Shown: piece by piece, positions 11,257 through 20,242 of the stretch
Layout of the letters: every line of letters begins with the position of its first letter
Position numbering within the stretch: position 1 is the stretch's first letter
Assembly (NCBI GenBank): GCA_016192455.1
Contig: JACPUC010000014.1
Location: 56,845-120,844 of the forward strand
Length of the DNA stretch: 64,000 nucleotides
Reading direction: 5' to 3'
Origin: Candidatus Tectimicrobiota bacterium
Lineage (GTDB): Bacteria; JACPUC01
Made by a program: the position numbers and the translations under genes
Notes under the pieces: model-generated
The model's database searches: none
The model's input: the letters and a program-made list of their open reading frames with translations, nothing else
What the model was told of the DNA's origin: nothing

Positions 11257-12516
11257 GTGATAGCCGCAGCCGCTCGGAGACGCCTGCTGCGTGCCCACCG
11301 TGCGCTGGTGGGAGCCGCCTGGGTCGGGCTCCTCTTGGGCTGGGCGCAGCTCGCACCGGCTCAGATCATCACGACCGTCTTCCCGGCCTCGGCCGAAGTG
11401 GGGACGGCGATCACGCTCTTCATCGCCGGCGGTCAGACCTCCTGGGAGGACCCCGGTGGTGCGTTCGTCATCTTCAGTGGTGACGGCATCACCGTGCGGG
11501 AGACGGTGCCCTTGAGCGACAACAGCCTGCAGACCTCGATCGTCATCGCCGGCACGGCCACTCCGGGCGAGCGCTCGGTGTCAGTCGCCGCCTCCGGGCT
11601 GCGCACCGACCCGCGCCAAGATTTCCCCCTGGAGATCGCCACCGGCGGCGCCTTTACCGTGGTGGCGGCGCCGGCGCCGAGCGAGCGGCGGGCCACGGGG
11701 GCGCGCTTGCTGGCGGTCTTGCCGGCGCGGATCGAGCGCGGCACGACCTTCATCACCGAGAGCCGGGATAACGTCACCCTGTCGAGCGAGTTCCAGCAGA
11801 TGGTGATCACCGGCGCCAATACAAACTTCGAGCTGACCAACTCGATCGTCACCTTCAGCGGCACGGGAATCTCCTATGATTTCCGCACCGACACCTTGGC
11901 GGTCACGCCCACCTCGATCATCATCCGCTACGCCATCGAAGCCGGCGCTCCCCTGGGCAACCGCGACGTGACCGTGGTGACGGGACGCGCCGATGCCGCG
12001 GAAACGCTCACCCTGCAAAATGCCTTCACCGTCGTCGAAAACGACAACTTTGATCTGAGCCGTTTGGGGCCCCTCGGGTTCCCGCTGCAGAACTTCGCCA
12101 TCACGGAGTCCTTACGGGCCGTGGGGCTGAAGTCGGAGCCCCTCACCAATCGCCAGAGCGTCCGAACGGGGGAGGAGATCACGCTCTCGACGCGCGTCTT
12201 CAACACCGGTCCGGCGACCACGGTTGATTTCTACGTCGCCGTGGAGCTGCCGGACGGACGCGTGATGTTCCTGGCGCCGGACGGGCAGGCTTTCGTGCCG
12301 CGGCTCTCCCCGATGGCCCAGGGGATCAACCTGCCTGGGAGCTTCCCTCCCACAACCCTGGCGTTGTTCTCCACCGTCGTTGACCACCTCGATCCGGGAG
12401 TCTTTACCATCTATACCGCCTTCACGCAGCCGGGCACCCTCGAACCGCTTGGCGAGATCGGCATGAAGCGTTTCCTCGTTCTGGGCGATCTCGATCTCTC
12501 CGGCGATGCCGGATAG
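11257..12516 (+). CDS. exported protein with IPT/TIG-like repeats, shared-domain family member 2
   Basis: 419 residues from GTG 11257 (AGAAAGGGGA upstream). The signal peptide starts ARRRLLR, close to the twin-arginine pattern RRxLLR, then a hydrophobic core ending LAPAQ. Two beta-sandwich-like repeats follow (about 37-140 and about 150-255), each with 'FPASAEVGT..' or 'LPARIERGT..' openings and ending 'GAFTVV' or 'NAFTVV', like IPT/TIG surface domains. The C-terminal part (about 300-415) is the domain shared with 1921 and 12812: 'GEEITLSTRVFNTGPATTVD', 'VELPDGRVMFLAPDG', 'GVFTIYTAFTQPGTLEPLGE'. It is divergent from tatBC, so Tat export is plausible but unproven. Function unknown; probably cell surface or periplasmic. 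Confidence 0.6.
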   Translation: MIAAAARRRLLRAHRALVGAAWVGLLLGWAQLAPAQIITTVFPASAEVGTAITLFIAGGQTSWEDPGGAFVIFSGDGITVRETVPLSDNSLQTSIVIAGTATPGERSVSVAASGLRTDPRQDFPLEIATGGAFTVVAAPAPSERRATGARLLAVLPARIERGTTFITESRDNVTLSSEFQQMVITGANTNFELTNSIVTFSGTGISYDFRTDTLAVTPTSIIIRYAIEAGAPLGNRDVTVVTGRADAAETLTLQNAFTVVENDNFDLSRLGPLGFPLQNFAITESLRAVGLKSEPLTNRQSVRTGEEITLSTRVFNTGPATTVDFYVAVELPDGRVMFLAPDGQAFVPRLSPMAQGINLPGSFPPTTLALFSTVVDHLDPGVFTIYTAFTQPGTLEPLGEIGMKRFLVLGDLDLSGDAG

Positions 12517-12811
12517 CGGCGAGGCAAGGAGAGTCCGCCTCTGCTGCCAGCCTGTGGGGAGGAGCCTGGCGTCCTACGTGGCGGCACGCGGGGCGCCGAG
12601 GGCGACGGCGTCACCAAGGTACGGGCCTCGACCCTAAGAACGAGGCGAGTGCTCCGCTCCTGGGGCTGACGGGACAGCGGCGAGGGGACGGCTCCAACGG
12701 TGGCGGGCGGCACGGGGCCCCCAGGACGCCGCTTCTCAGTGGCGCCCTCCGCTGGCTTCGGGATAGGCTGCCGCCGTTCCGGCGAGACCGGGGCGGGATG
12801 GCGGCTGGGGC

Positions 12812-14848
12812 ATGCGTCGTACCCCAGTTCCGAAACGGTGGGACAGGTTCAGCATGGTTATCTGGCAGACGTCGAGCTCGCAGCGTTTACGACAGACCTG
12901 GAGACGGGCGTGGTTCGCAACGCTTCCCACGCTCGCGGCACTCCTGGTTGGCGTTGGTCTCCTCGTGGCCACGGCGCCATGGCAGCCCGCCGCCGCCCAG
13001 GGGAGCACGAATCAGCCCGCCCTCACACGCGTCGTCACGAGTGGCCCGCCCGTCCAGGGAAGCCAGGGTCTCACCCTCGTCGTCATTGGCTCATTCACGA
13101 ACTTTGACACGGAGGCGCCCTCGGGCACCATCCCGTTCTTTGGCTGCGAAGGTGTCTTCCCTGCCATCGATGACACGCTCCAGATTCTTGGCCGCTCAAG
13201 TCTCCGCGTGGAGATCAACATCGCCGCCAATGCCGAAGTTGGTCCGTGCGATGTCTTCGTCTTCACCGGCACCTCCGAAGGGACGGAGATCGCCGTCGGG
13301 CGCGGCTTGTTCAACATCCTGCCGCTCACCCCTGTCGGCGGCTCGACGCTGCCGCTGGCCAACATCGTCTCCGTGACGCCCTCCCGCATCACGCAGGGGA
13401 AGAGCGACATTCTCGTCACCATCGAGTTGACGAACATCCCTGGCCTGGAGCGGTTTGCCATCACCGATCTCTCCTTGGGGCAGGGGGTCAGCGTGGAGGG
13501 GATCGATACCCCCGTGGCGCCGGACAACCCCGAAAGCTTTGCGCCGACGGCGACAAGCTCGAACAGCGTCACGGCCCGCATCGACGTTAGCGCCACCGCC
13601 GTGGCCGGCCCGCGTGACGTGAGTGTCACCCTCGACCCCGACCCAAGCCTCGACAACGACGAAATTCAGGTACGCGGCTCGAACCTCTTCCTCGTCAGCA
13701 CGCCGTCCCCGCCATCGAACAAGGACATCAACGAGATCGCTCCGAACCGAGCCTTCCCCGGCAACACCCTGAACGTGAATATCCTTGGGGTTGCAACACA
13801 GTTCGTGGAAGGGTTGACGGCGGTAATCTTCCAGGGCGGCGGCATTACGGTGAACAGCTTCCAGGTGGTCAACCGTAGCGTGGTGGGCGCGAATATCACC
13901 GTTGACATAAACGCCGAGGCTGGTGCCCGCACCGTCCTCGTGGTGACGAACGGCAACGAGATCATCCCCCTCGGCGGCGGCCAAAACCGGGTCAATGAGA
14001 TCAACGAGACCGCCTCGCTCACCAACGGCTTCACGGTGCTGAGTCTCACCCCGCCGGCACCTGCCGCGCCCGGCGAAGAGCCGACTGTCCCCCTGCCCGA
14101 GCCTGAGCCGCCCTCCATCACGATCAAAGCGGCGCGAGGGCCTGCCTTCAACCCCACCGACACCATGGAGGTGCAGATCAGCATTCGCAACGCCGGCCCG
14201 CGCACCAGCGTTGATGCCTTCTTGGCGCTGCGCACGCCGGCGGGCCGCGTCTACCTGTTGAACTCGGATCTCCGCTCCTTCTCGCTGCTGGACGTCGCCA
14301 ACTCGGCCTCGTTCATTCCGGTTGCGTCCGGGTTGGATCTCACCCCCGGCTTCGAGATCAGCCAAGCCCCACTGGTGACGAATCGTATTTCCGATCTCCT
14401 GGGCGATATCGTCTCCTCCGCGCAGGAGATCTTCGGCGTCTACACCTTGGTCGCCGCACTCGCGCGCCCGAACAGCAACCCTATCCAGTTCCTCGGCAAC
14501 CCCTCAACCGACTCGTTCATCGTCCTCCGTCCGGCTGATGTACCCAGGGTGAATGTCTTTGTCGACATCACGCCGAAAGAGATTCCCGCCGGCGGCACCG
14601 CCACCATCACCGTCCTCGTCACCGATCAACTGACGGGCCAGCCGGTTGCGGGGGAGACGGTGGAGTTCTTCGCGGAAGGCACCGAACCACTCGACGAGTT
14701 CCCCGTGACAGCGCGGGATGGCTTGGCGCGGTTCTCCTTCACCGATCGCAGCTCCGGAGCAGACCCCGGGTTGCGGCAGATCACGGTGCGCGTGCGCGAC
14801 GTGGTGGTGCGCGATCGTCTCACCGTCGGCTTCCTCACGCTTCCCTGA
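12812..14848 (+). CDS. large exported protein with IPT/TIG-like repeats and a C-terminal Big-type domain, family member 3
   Basis: 678 residues from ATG 12812; ATG 12854 (MVIWQ) is an alternative that still keeps the signal peptide. That peptide has TWRRAWFATL before a long hydrophobic core and ends PAAAQG. Three beta-rich repeats (about 70-180, 185-300, 310-415) each end in a '..LFNILPL', '..NLFLVST' or '..GFTVLSL' strand. A Pro/Glu-rich linker (about 420-440) leads to the shared domain (about 445-575; 'ISIRNAGPRTSVDAFLAL', 'AGRVYLLNSD', 'GVYTLVAALARPNSNPIQFLG'). The last ~95 residues ('PAGGTATITVLVTDQLTGQP') look like a bacterial Ig-like Big-1 domain. It probably follows the 11257 gene in one transcript, after a 295-bp gap. 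An adhesin-like or surface-layer role is inferred. Confidence 0.6.
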   Translation: MRRTPVPKRWDRFSMVIWQTSSSQRLRQTWRRAWFATLPTLAALLVGVGLLVATAPWQPAAAQGSTNQPALTRVVTSGPPVQGSQGLTLVVIGSFTNFDTEAPSGTIPFFGCEGVFPAIDDTLQILGRSSLRVEINIAANAEVGPCDVFVFTGTSEGTEIAVGRGLFNILPLTPVGGSTLPLANIVSVTPSRITQGKSDILVTIELTNIPGLERFAITDLSLGQGVSVEGIDTPVAPDNPESFAPTATSSNSVTARIDVSATAVAGPRDVSVTLDPDPSLDNDEIQVRGSNLFLVSTPSPPSNKDINEIAPNRAFPGNTLNVNILGVATQFVEGLTAVIFQGGGITVNSFQVVNRSVVGANITVDINAEAGARTVLVVTNGNEIIPLGGGQNRVNEINETASLTNGFTVLSLTPPAPAAPGEEPTVPLPEPEPPSITIKAARGPAFNPTDTMEVQISIRNAGPRTSVDAFLALRTPAGRVYLLNSDLRSFSLLDVANSASFIPVASGLDLTPGFEISQAPLVTNRISDLLGDIVSSAQEIFGVYTLVAALARPNSNPIQFLGNPSTDSFIVLRPADVPRVNVFVDITPKEIPAGGTATITVLVTDQLTGQPVAGETVEFFAEGTEPLDEFPVTARDGLARFSFTDRSSGADPGLRQITVRVRDVVVRDRLTVGFLTLP

Positions 14849-15115
14849 CCCCGGCTCGACAGCAGACAGGCGGGGACGCCTTCCTTCCCCCTCTTTCCGC
14901 CGCGCCGCCCCCAGCGGCGGGAGCCCCCCCGCGCCGCTCTCCGGCACGCTGAGGACCGGCGTTGCGGCTGGCTGGCGCCGCGTTGCCGCAACCCGAATTG
15001 CCATCGTGAGTGATTGAATCGGCAGGGTTCTTGCTCGGCACGGCAGGGCGTGCTCGCCTGAGTCGACGAGAAGAAACTCAGAGAGACGATGGGGAGCGCA
15101 GAACTCCACCCAGGC

Positions 15116-17401
15116 TCAGTGCAGCCATTCCAAGGCAGGAGGACGCTCGACGATCTTCCCTTTGCGGACGTGCAGCAGGGTCGGACTCTTGTGGAAGACG
15201 CCATCGGAACCGATGCTGAAGCGTCCGGTAACCCCCTGGTGCTCCACAACCGTGGCCAGTGCCTTGTGCAAGGCGGCGCGATCATCGATGCCTTTCACAA
15301 GGAGGTCCAACAGCACGCGGGCGATGTCATAGGTTCGCGCCGCCAGCAACGTCGGTTCACTGCGGAACATGGAGCGATATTCGCGCACGAACTGCTGCAC
15401 TTCGGGCCGCTCGGAGCCGGGGAAGAACTCAGAGCTGAAGATGCTCCCTTCGAGGTACTCCTTGCCGCCGCGCAGGAGGCCCGGCTCATTCCATCCCTGC
15501 GTTCCCAGGAGCTGCACGCGGCGGATGTTGAAAAAGGCGAGCTGGGGGGCGATGAGGCTCACTTGGGGCGCCCGACCGGCAATGAAGAGAAGCTGGTAGG
15601 GGAGCCGGAACTGCTCCTCGCGCTCGCTGGGCGAGCCGCCGAGGGCCTGCAGCTCGTCATCCTCTCGACCACCCAGGTTGCGGATGGCGCGCGAGAAGTC
15701 GTTCGCCTGCGGATCGTAGGGCTCCGTGTCGATGACCACCCCGCCATAGGAATTGAAGGCCGTGGCGAAGAGGTCGCGCAGGCGCCGCCCTTCCTGCGTG
15801 GCGGGGTGGAGCACGGCTGCCGTTTTGGCGAAATTCTGAACGGCGAGGCGGGCGAGGGCGTTAACCTCATCTTCGACCGTCAGCACAGCGCGGTAGAAAA
15901 CCGGCGTGGCGAGCGGCAGTTCCGCGGCGCTCGACCCTGGAGTGATCAGGGGCAGCCCGGCGCGCTCGGCCACGGGGACCGCCGCGGCCGCCGTTTGCGG
16001 CAGCAACGGCCCGATGCCGGCGAGGACCCGCGCATTGCTTGCGAGCTCGCCGACGAGCACGGCGGTGCGCTGCGCGTCCCCCTCGCTATCTTGCACCACC
16101 AGCAGCACGCGATCGGCCCCCGGGGTTAAGGCGAAGGCGAGCTGCACGCCTCGCAGCCCGCTCGCTCCTACCTCGGCGAGGGCGCCGCTGAGGGGAAGGA
16201 GCACCGCCAGCCGCGCCAACTGCTGGGCCCTCCACTCCTGCAGCCTGTGCCGCAAGGCGCGAGCCCGCTCAGCTTCGGGGGACTCCGGAAAGCGCGCCTG
16301 CCATTCCGCCAGGGTGACTTCCGCGTCGCCGCCCTTCCCTCCGGCGAAGAGGAGCTCGGCCGCCCGCAGCAGCGCCAGGGAAGCTGGGAAGGGTGGTGCG
16401 CCGCCGGCTTCTGGGGGCGTGGCCTGTCGTGCCAGCGCGCGCAGGGTTGAGACGCTCAGGCGCTCTTCAATGAGACGTTGCAGGGCGGCGCGCGCCGCCT
16501 CCCGCCCTGGATGCGCCGCGGCGGCGAGGAGAAACTCGTGGTAGGCAAGGGCAGCGTCGTCGAGGCGTTGCAAGCGCTCCAGCACCTCGGCCCGCAGCAG
16601 CGCGGCGTCGCCGTACTCGGGAGCCTGGGGCGACGCGGCGGCGAGAGAGGCGGCAAGCGCCTGGAGGGCGTTCTCGCCCTGGCCGAGGCGGAGGTACGCC
16701 TGGGCCTCCTTGAAGTGGGAGAGCGTCACAAGTCGTTGCAACGCCACCGCCTGCCCAGCGCCCTGCGCCACCTGTCCCGGCGGGGCCGCGGCGACGCCGC
16801 GCGCCAGCTCCCGGACCAGGCGCAGGTGCCCGAGGCTGCGCTGCGCGCGCCCGGCGGCAAGCAGGCTCTCGGCGATGTCCATCAGTGCGCTTACGGCGCG
16901 CGGATCATTCGGGGCGCTGGCGATGAATTCCAGGCGGGAGGCTGCGCCGCGGTCGCCGGCCAGGCTGGAGGCCAGCCGCCAGAGGTCGTCCGGCCTTGGC
17001 ATCGGGCGGGATTCCGCCCCAGCGGCGCCAGCGGGCGCTGGGGAAGCTGCGGCGGCTTGACCGGCGGCTGCCTGGGTCGGAGCCGAGCTCGGCGCTGGCC
17101 GCGGCGTCTCACGGGGTTCGCCGCGCCCGGCTGGAGCTCGAGAACCAAAGATTGAGATCGCGGCTCGGGGTGAGCAGCCGATCGCCACCAGCACCACGAG
17201 GCTCAGGGCAAACCCGATGACGAACGGGCGCCAGTGGGGCCAAGCTCGCTCGGCTCCGCGCCGGCTCGCAGACCTCCGGCACCGCCATGGCGTCCACGCA
17301 CCCGAGGCGCCGCCGAATCGCAGGCGCCCCTCCTCCGGGGGGGTGGTGTCACGGTCTTCGCAAGCTGCCCGAAGGGTGTAGTGAAAAGAACCACCAATCA
17401 T
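15116..17401 (-). CDS. LpoA-like penicillin-binding protein activator / periplasmic-binding-type lipoprotein
   Basis: About 761 residues from the ATG at 17401; the true start is unclear because the lipobox VAIGC lies about 75 residues in, and an ATG at 17482 is also open. After the lipid Cys there is a Pro/Ala-rich linker, an Ala/Leu-rich helical (TPR-like) region (about 130-400), then a type I periplasmic-binding fold (about 405-760) starting 'LARLAVLLPLSGALAEVGAS' and containing 'VLAGIGPLLPQTAAAAVPVA' and 'AGLPLITPGSSAAELP'. This helical plus Peripla_BP_6 order is that of LpoA, the outer-membrane activator of penicillin-binding protein 1A. It overlaps yidD by 53 bp at this start. A role in cell-wall synthesis is inferred from architecture. 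Confidence 0.72.
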   Translation of the reverse strand: MIGGSFHYTLRAACEDRDTTPPEEGRLRFGGASGAWTPWRCRRSASRRGAERAWPHWRPFVIGFALSLVVLVAIGCSPRAAISIFGSRAPAGRGEPRETPRPAPSSAPTQAAAGQAAAASPAPAGAAGAESRPMPRPDDLWRLASSLAGDRGAASRLEFIASAPNDPRAVSALMDIAESLLAAGRAQRSLGHLRLVRELARGVAAAPPGQVAQGAGQAVALQRLVTLSHFKEAQAYLRLGQGENALQALAASLAAASPQAPEYGDAALLRAEVLERLQRLDDAALAYHEFLLAAAAHPGREAARAALQRLIEERLSVSTLRALARQATPPEAGGAPPFPASLALLRAAELLFAGGKGGDAEVTLAEWQARFPESPEAERARALRHRLQEWRAQQLARLAVLLPLSGALAEVGASGLRGVQLAFALTPGADRVLLVVQDSEGDAQRTAVLVGELASNARVLAGIGPLLPQTAAAAVPVAERAGLPLITPGSSAAELPLATPVFYRAVLTVEDEVNALARLAVQNFAKTAAVLHPATQEGRRLRDLFATAFNSYGGVVIDTEPYDPQANDFSRAIRNLGGREDDELQALGGSPSEREEQFRLPYQLLFIAGRAPQVSLIAPQLAFFNIRRVQLLGTQGWNEPGLLRGGKEYLEGSIFSSEFFPGSERPEVQQFVREYRSMFRSEPTLLAARTYDIARVLLDLLVKGIDDRAALHKALATVVEHQGVTGRFSIGSDGVFHKSPTLLHVRKGKIVERPPALEWLH

Positions 17402-17816
17402 TTGCAGCCAGGGGATCCTGCCCCACCCAGGTGCCATCACGGTAGGTGACCCTCGATCTGGCTTGCAGAAGAGGAAACTCATCGAACTCGTGGAGTAGGC
17501 GGTCGAAGGTGAGGAGAAGCCCCACTATCGTACCATGTTCGGCAATGGCCTGCAAACTGTAGGTGGAGCAGGTGGGGGTAAGGGTGCAGCGCGGTCCGTC
17601 AAGCGGCGACAGATAGCGCTGAAAGGCTCCCAGCGACCAGGTGAGGAGCTCGCCGGGCCAGGAGAGCGGCGAGCGAGGCGGGCGCCGCGGCGCGACGGCG
17701 CTGGGAACCGCAAAACCGTCCCACGGAGCCGCGAACAACTCCGCCCCCGCCGCCGACACCATCAGAGTGACCAGCATCACAACCATCAACAGCTCGAGGA
17801 GGAGTCGTCGGGGCAT
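17349..17816 (-). CDS. yidD: YidD-family protein with a signal peptide
   Basis: 155 residues, about twice the usual YidD length (70-90). The family core is clear at about 60-110: 'FQRYLSPLDGPRCTLTPTCS' followed by 'TYSLQAIAEHGTIVG'. The extra part is an N-terminal hydrophobic segment (about 4-25) ending SAAGA, which looks like a signal peptide, and a C-terminal 'GQDPLAANDWWF' segment that I associate with exported YidD variants. Classical YidD is a cytoplasmic, membrane-bound helper of YidC; export of this one would mean a different role. It lies between khpA and the LpoA-like gene, all on the minus strand. Confidence 0.85.
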   Translation of the reverse strand: MPRRLLLELLMVVMLVTLMVSAAGAELFAAPWDGFAVPSAVAPRRPPRSPLSWPGELLTWSLGAFQRYLSPLDGPRCTLTPTCSTYSLQAIAEHGTIVGLLLTFDRLLHEFDEFPLLQARSRVTYRDGTWVGQDPLAANDWWFFSLHPSGSLRRP

Positions 17817-17955
17817 TGCTCTCCTGATCCGAGGCGGGACGATTGTTGCCAGGCAGCCTGCCTCGGAAGAATCAGCTCACGGGAGAGAGAGGCAGTCCTT
17901 GGTTTCGGCGCAGGGAGACCATCGAGGGGCGATGCTCACTCAACGCCGGCGGACA

Positions 17956-18186
17956 TCACTCGAGAATTTCCAGCACGTGGCGCTTATCCTTCTGCACCCG
18001 GCTGGCATTGAGGATGGTGCGGATGGCAGCGATGGTGCGGCCCTTCTTGCCGATGACCTTACCAATATCGTTCTTCGCCACACGCAGCTCGATAACTGTG
18101 GAGCTTTCACCCTCAACGCTCTTTACTTCTACGGCTTCGGGATCATCGACAATCGACTTGGCGATGTAACTGATCAAATTGATCAT
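17956..18186 (-). CDS. khpA: KH-domain RNA-binding protein KhpA
   Basis: 76 residues, a single KH domain. The nucleic-acid-gripping GxxG loop is GKKG in 'KNDIGKVIGKKGRTIAAIRT' (about 39-58). In other bacteria KhpA pairs with KhpB (Jag) and binds many RNAs to control cell division and envelope growth. TAGGAGAGG about 5 nt before the ATG supports the start. KhpA genes usually sit beside rpsP; here the partner genes are yidD and an LpoA-like gene, an envelope context. Confidence 0.92.
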   Translation of the reverse strand: MINLISYIAKSIVDDPEAVEVKSVEGESSTVIELRVAKNDIGKVIGKKGRTIAAIRTILNASRVQKDKRHVLEILE

Positions 18187-18459
18187 GAGCCTCTCCTAAG
18201 CTGCCGCACTCTCGGCATCGTCTCTGGCTCAGCGTAAGCTGCCTGAAGCGCACCCTACACCCGCAGCCCGCCCCCACAGGAAGCCTCGCAACCACGGCTG
18301 CGCACCTCCACTGTCACGCCATCATCGTCGCTACGGTACTCCTGGCGCGATGAGGATGTGGATCACCCACCAGTCATGCATCCACGGACCTCAGCGGGTC
18401 GGCAGGTTGCGGCTCACCCCCCCATCCGTGCGCGTGATTCTGGCAAGGGATAAAAGGGT

Positions 18460-18488
18460 ATGCTAGGAAGCTCCCCTTTTTTTGTCAA
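18460..18488 (-). promoter_or_regulatory. sigma70-like promoter for the khpA-yidD-LpoA-like block
   Basis: Minus strand: perfect TTGACA (18488-18483), 17-bp spacer, TAGCAT (18465-18460, 4/6). It leaves a 265-nt leader before khpA (18187-18453), in which I recognise no RNA family. Confidence 0.55.
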
Positions 18489-18996
18489 TAAGCATTTTTC
18501 TTCTCGCTGTTCCCGCGGGGTCGAGGAAAGCTCTGCATTTGTTCGCGCCCCCGCCGCCGGGCTGTAACGCCCTGCCGAGGCCAGCCCTTCAAGCGCGGTG
18601 CTGACCCTAAGATGGCGAAAGCGGCCGGAGCGGCGCCGAAAAAGAGGTTTCGCTTGACTTTTTCTCCGCAAGTACTAAAGCTACAGGAGACGAGCATTGA
18701 GGCGGGGAGAGTAGGCCAGCAGAGCTGCGCCTGCGGCGTTGCTACGCCGGGTCGGGCGAGAAGCGGTAGTGATCGACCTGCACATCTCGCGGATGTCGTG
18801 CCGCGGGTGAACAGGCGAGGCAGGCCCGCTGCCTTTCTGAGCGAGTGTCGCGCAGAACGAACCGGCCAATGTGTCGCCGCCTGGTGGGGCTGCAGCCTGC
18901 GCAGGGATGGCTTTCGTTCGCCGTTCCTCGGGAGAGGGATTTCGCTGCAGTGGAGCTGGCGCCGCAGCGCCGCGGCACTGCGTGTCAGGAGGGGGT
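18489..18996. other. intergenic before the PuuD-type gene, nothing firm
   Basis: 508 bp. TTGACT occurs near 18654 on the plus strand, but the sequence 17 bp later (AAAGCT) is a poor -10 box. No gene, tRNA or repeat recognised. Confidence 0.4.
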
Positions 18997-19626
18997 ATGG
19001 ACGCTCACACGCATATCTTGCAGTACCTACGCTGGATCCACTTCATGGCCGGCATCACGTGGATCGGCCTTCTCTATTTCTTTAACGTCGTGAACGGGCA
19101 TTTCCAGGCCGCTCTTGACGCGGATACGCGCACGAAGGTGGTGCCCGAACTGATGCCGAGGGCTCTCTGGTGGTTTCGCTGGGGGGCGATGGTGACATTG
19201 ATTTCGGGCCTGCTGTACATCTTCTGGTCCAAGTGGATCACCACCTGGGGGCAGCCGGGAATGGGTGGATTCTTCGGCTCCCAGGGACTCTGGAGCTCAT
19301 CCTGGGGGGGCTGGATCACCCTGGGCAGCTCGTTTGGCATCATCATGTGGTTCAATGTCTGGTTCATCATCTGGCCGGCGCAAAAGAAGATCATCACCTG
19401 GACGAAGGCTGGCCAATCGCCACCGGAGCGGGCCAAGCTGGCGTCGCGCGCCACGAAGACGTCTCGGGTCAATACCTATCTCTCGGTTCCCCTCCTCTTC
19501 GCCATGGGGGGGGCGAGTCACTTCGCCACGTTCGGCTGGCTGAGCGCGATTCTGGTCGTGCTGGTGGGATTCATTATCGTCTGGGTCTTCGTTTCGGTGG
19601 CGAAGAACGTGGGCACCAAGGTGTAA
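18997..19626 (+). CDS. PuuD-type membrane protein (urate oxidase N-terminal domain), no cytochrome domain
   Basis: 209 residues from ATG 18997, with AGGAGGGGG directly upstream; longer in-frame starts are less likely. Five hydrophobic segments lie at about 8-30, 60-85, 105-130, 170-190 and 190-205. The first carries His15 in 'LRWIHFMAGITWIGLLYFF', the family hallmark. PuuD proteins are membrane urate hydroxylases, with this domain followed by a cytochrome c domain of about 100 residues. That heme domain (CxxCH) is absent here, and no purine-degradation genes are nearby. A membrane redox or electron-transfer role is possible; urate as substrate is not supported by context. Confidence 0.75.
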   Translation: MDAHTHILQYLRWIHFMAGITWIGLLYFFNVVNGHFQAALDADTRTKVVPELMPRALWWFRWGAMVTLISGLLYIFWSKWITTWGQPGMGGFFGSQGLWSSSWGGWITLGSSFGIIMWFNVWFIIWPAQKKIITWTKAGQSPPERAKLASRATKTSRVNTYLSVPLLFAMGGASHFATFGWLSAILVVLVGFIIVWVFVSVAKNVGTKV

Positions 19627-19921
19627 CGCCTGTGCCTCCGCGTCTCTCCCGCGCCGTTTCCTGCGCGGCAGCATGACGTGCTTGCGCCTGGTTGCCACGG
19701 GCCGCGTGGCGGCCAGGCACAACGCTTCACGAACTCCTCCTCCACCTCCTGAAGCTCGGCCTTCCCTAATTTCCGCCACCAGCTCGGCAGACCCACGGCG
19801 GCTGATCTCGCCGCCTTCACCGCCGCGCCGGCACACGGCTCGCGGCAGCCGCAAGGATTTCCGCCCCTCCCCTGCGCGGCGGGACAGGTCTTGCGGACGC
19901 GGCAACGCCGTACACAGGAGG

Positions 19922-20059
19922 ATGGCTTCTCTTTCCTTCATCATGGAGAGGTGGAAGCACACCTACACGGTTGCTTGCAAACCGACGGAACGCAAGAGCT
20001 ACCTCGAGGCGTTTCTTGCCAACATCAATTGGGAGGTCGTCGCAGAGCGCCTAAGATAA
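19922..20059 (+). CDS. possible small ORF or gene remnant (45 codons)
   Basis: An open frame in the 616-bp gap 19627-20242. The peptide 'MERWKHTYTVACKPTERK' with 'AFLANINWEVVAERLR' has a more protein-like composition than the surrounding Arg/Pro-rich shadows. AGGAGG directly abuts the ATG at 19922, which is too close to serve as a normal ribosome binding site. No homology is recognised. It could be an eroded gene. The rest of the gap holds nothing I can name. Confidence 0.2.
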   Translation: MASLSFIMERWKHTYTVACKPTERKSYLEAFLANINWEVVAERLR

Positions 20060-20242
20060 ACGGACGGCCGACGGCGCTGGAACACCGTCTGGGGATTGGC
20101 TCGCCGCCAGAGGAGGAGGGTACGCGTCCTTTGGCGGCGAGTCATTTGGGCGGGTTGGCAGCAGGCATGCGCAACGGCGTAAGTCGGAACGAACTGCACT
20201 GGCAGCGTACCGCGAGCGTTGGCGACCCCCCAGCCATGAACC

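Noticed and set aside
18452-18487. Plus-strand terminator-like AAAAGGG...CCCCTTTTTTT
   Set aside because: No plus-strand gene is upstream. The T-run is better explained as the A-rich spacer of the minus-strand TTGACA promoter.
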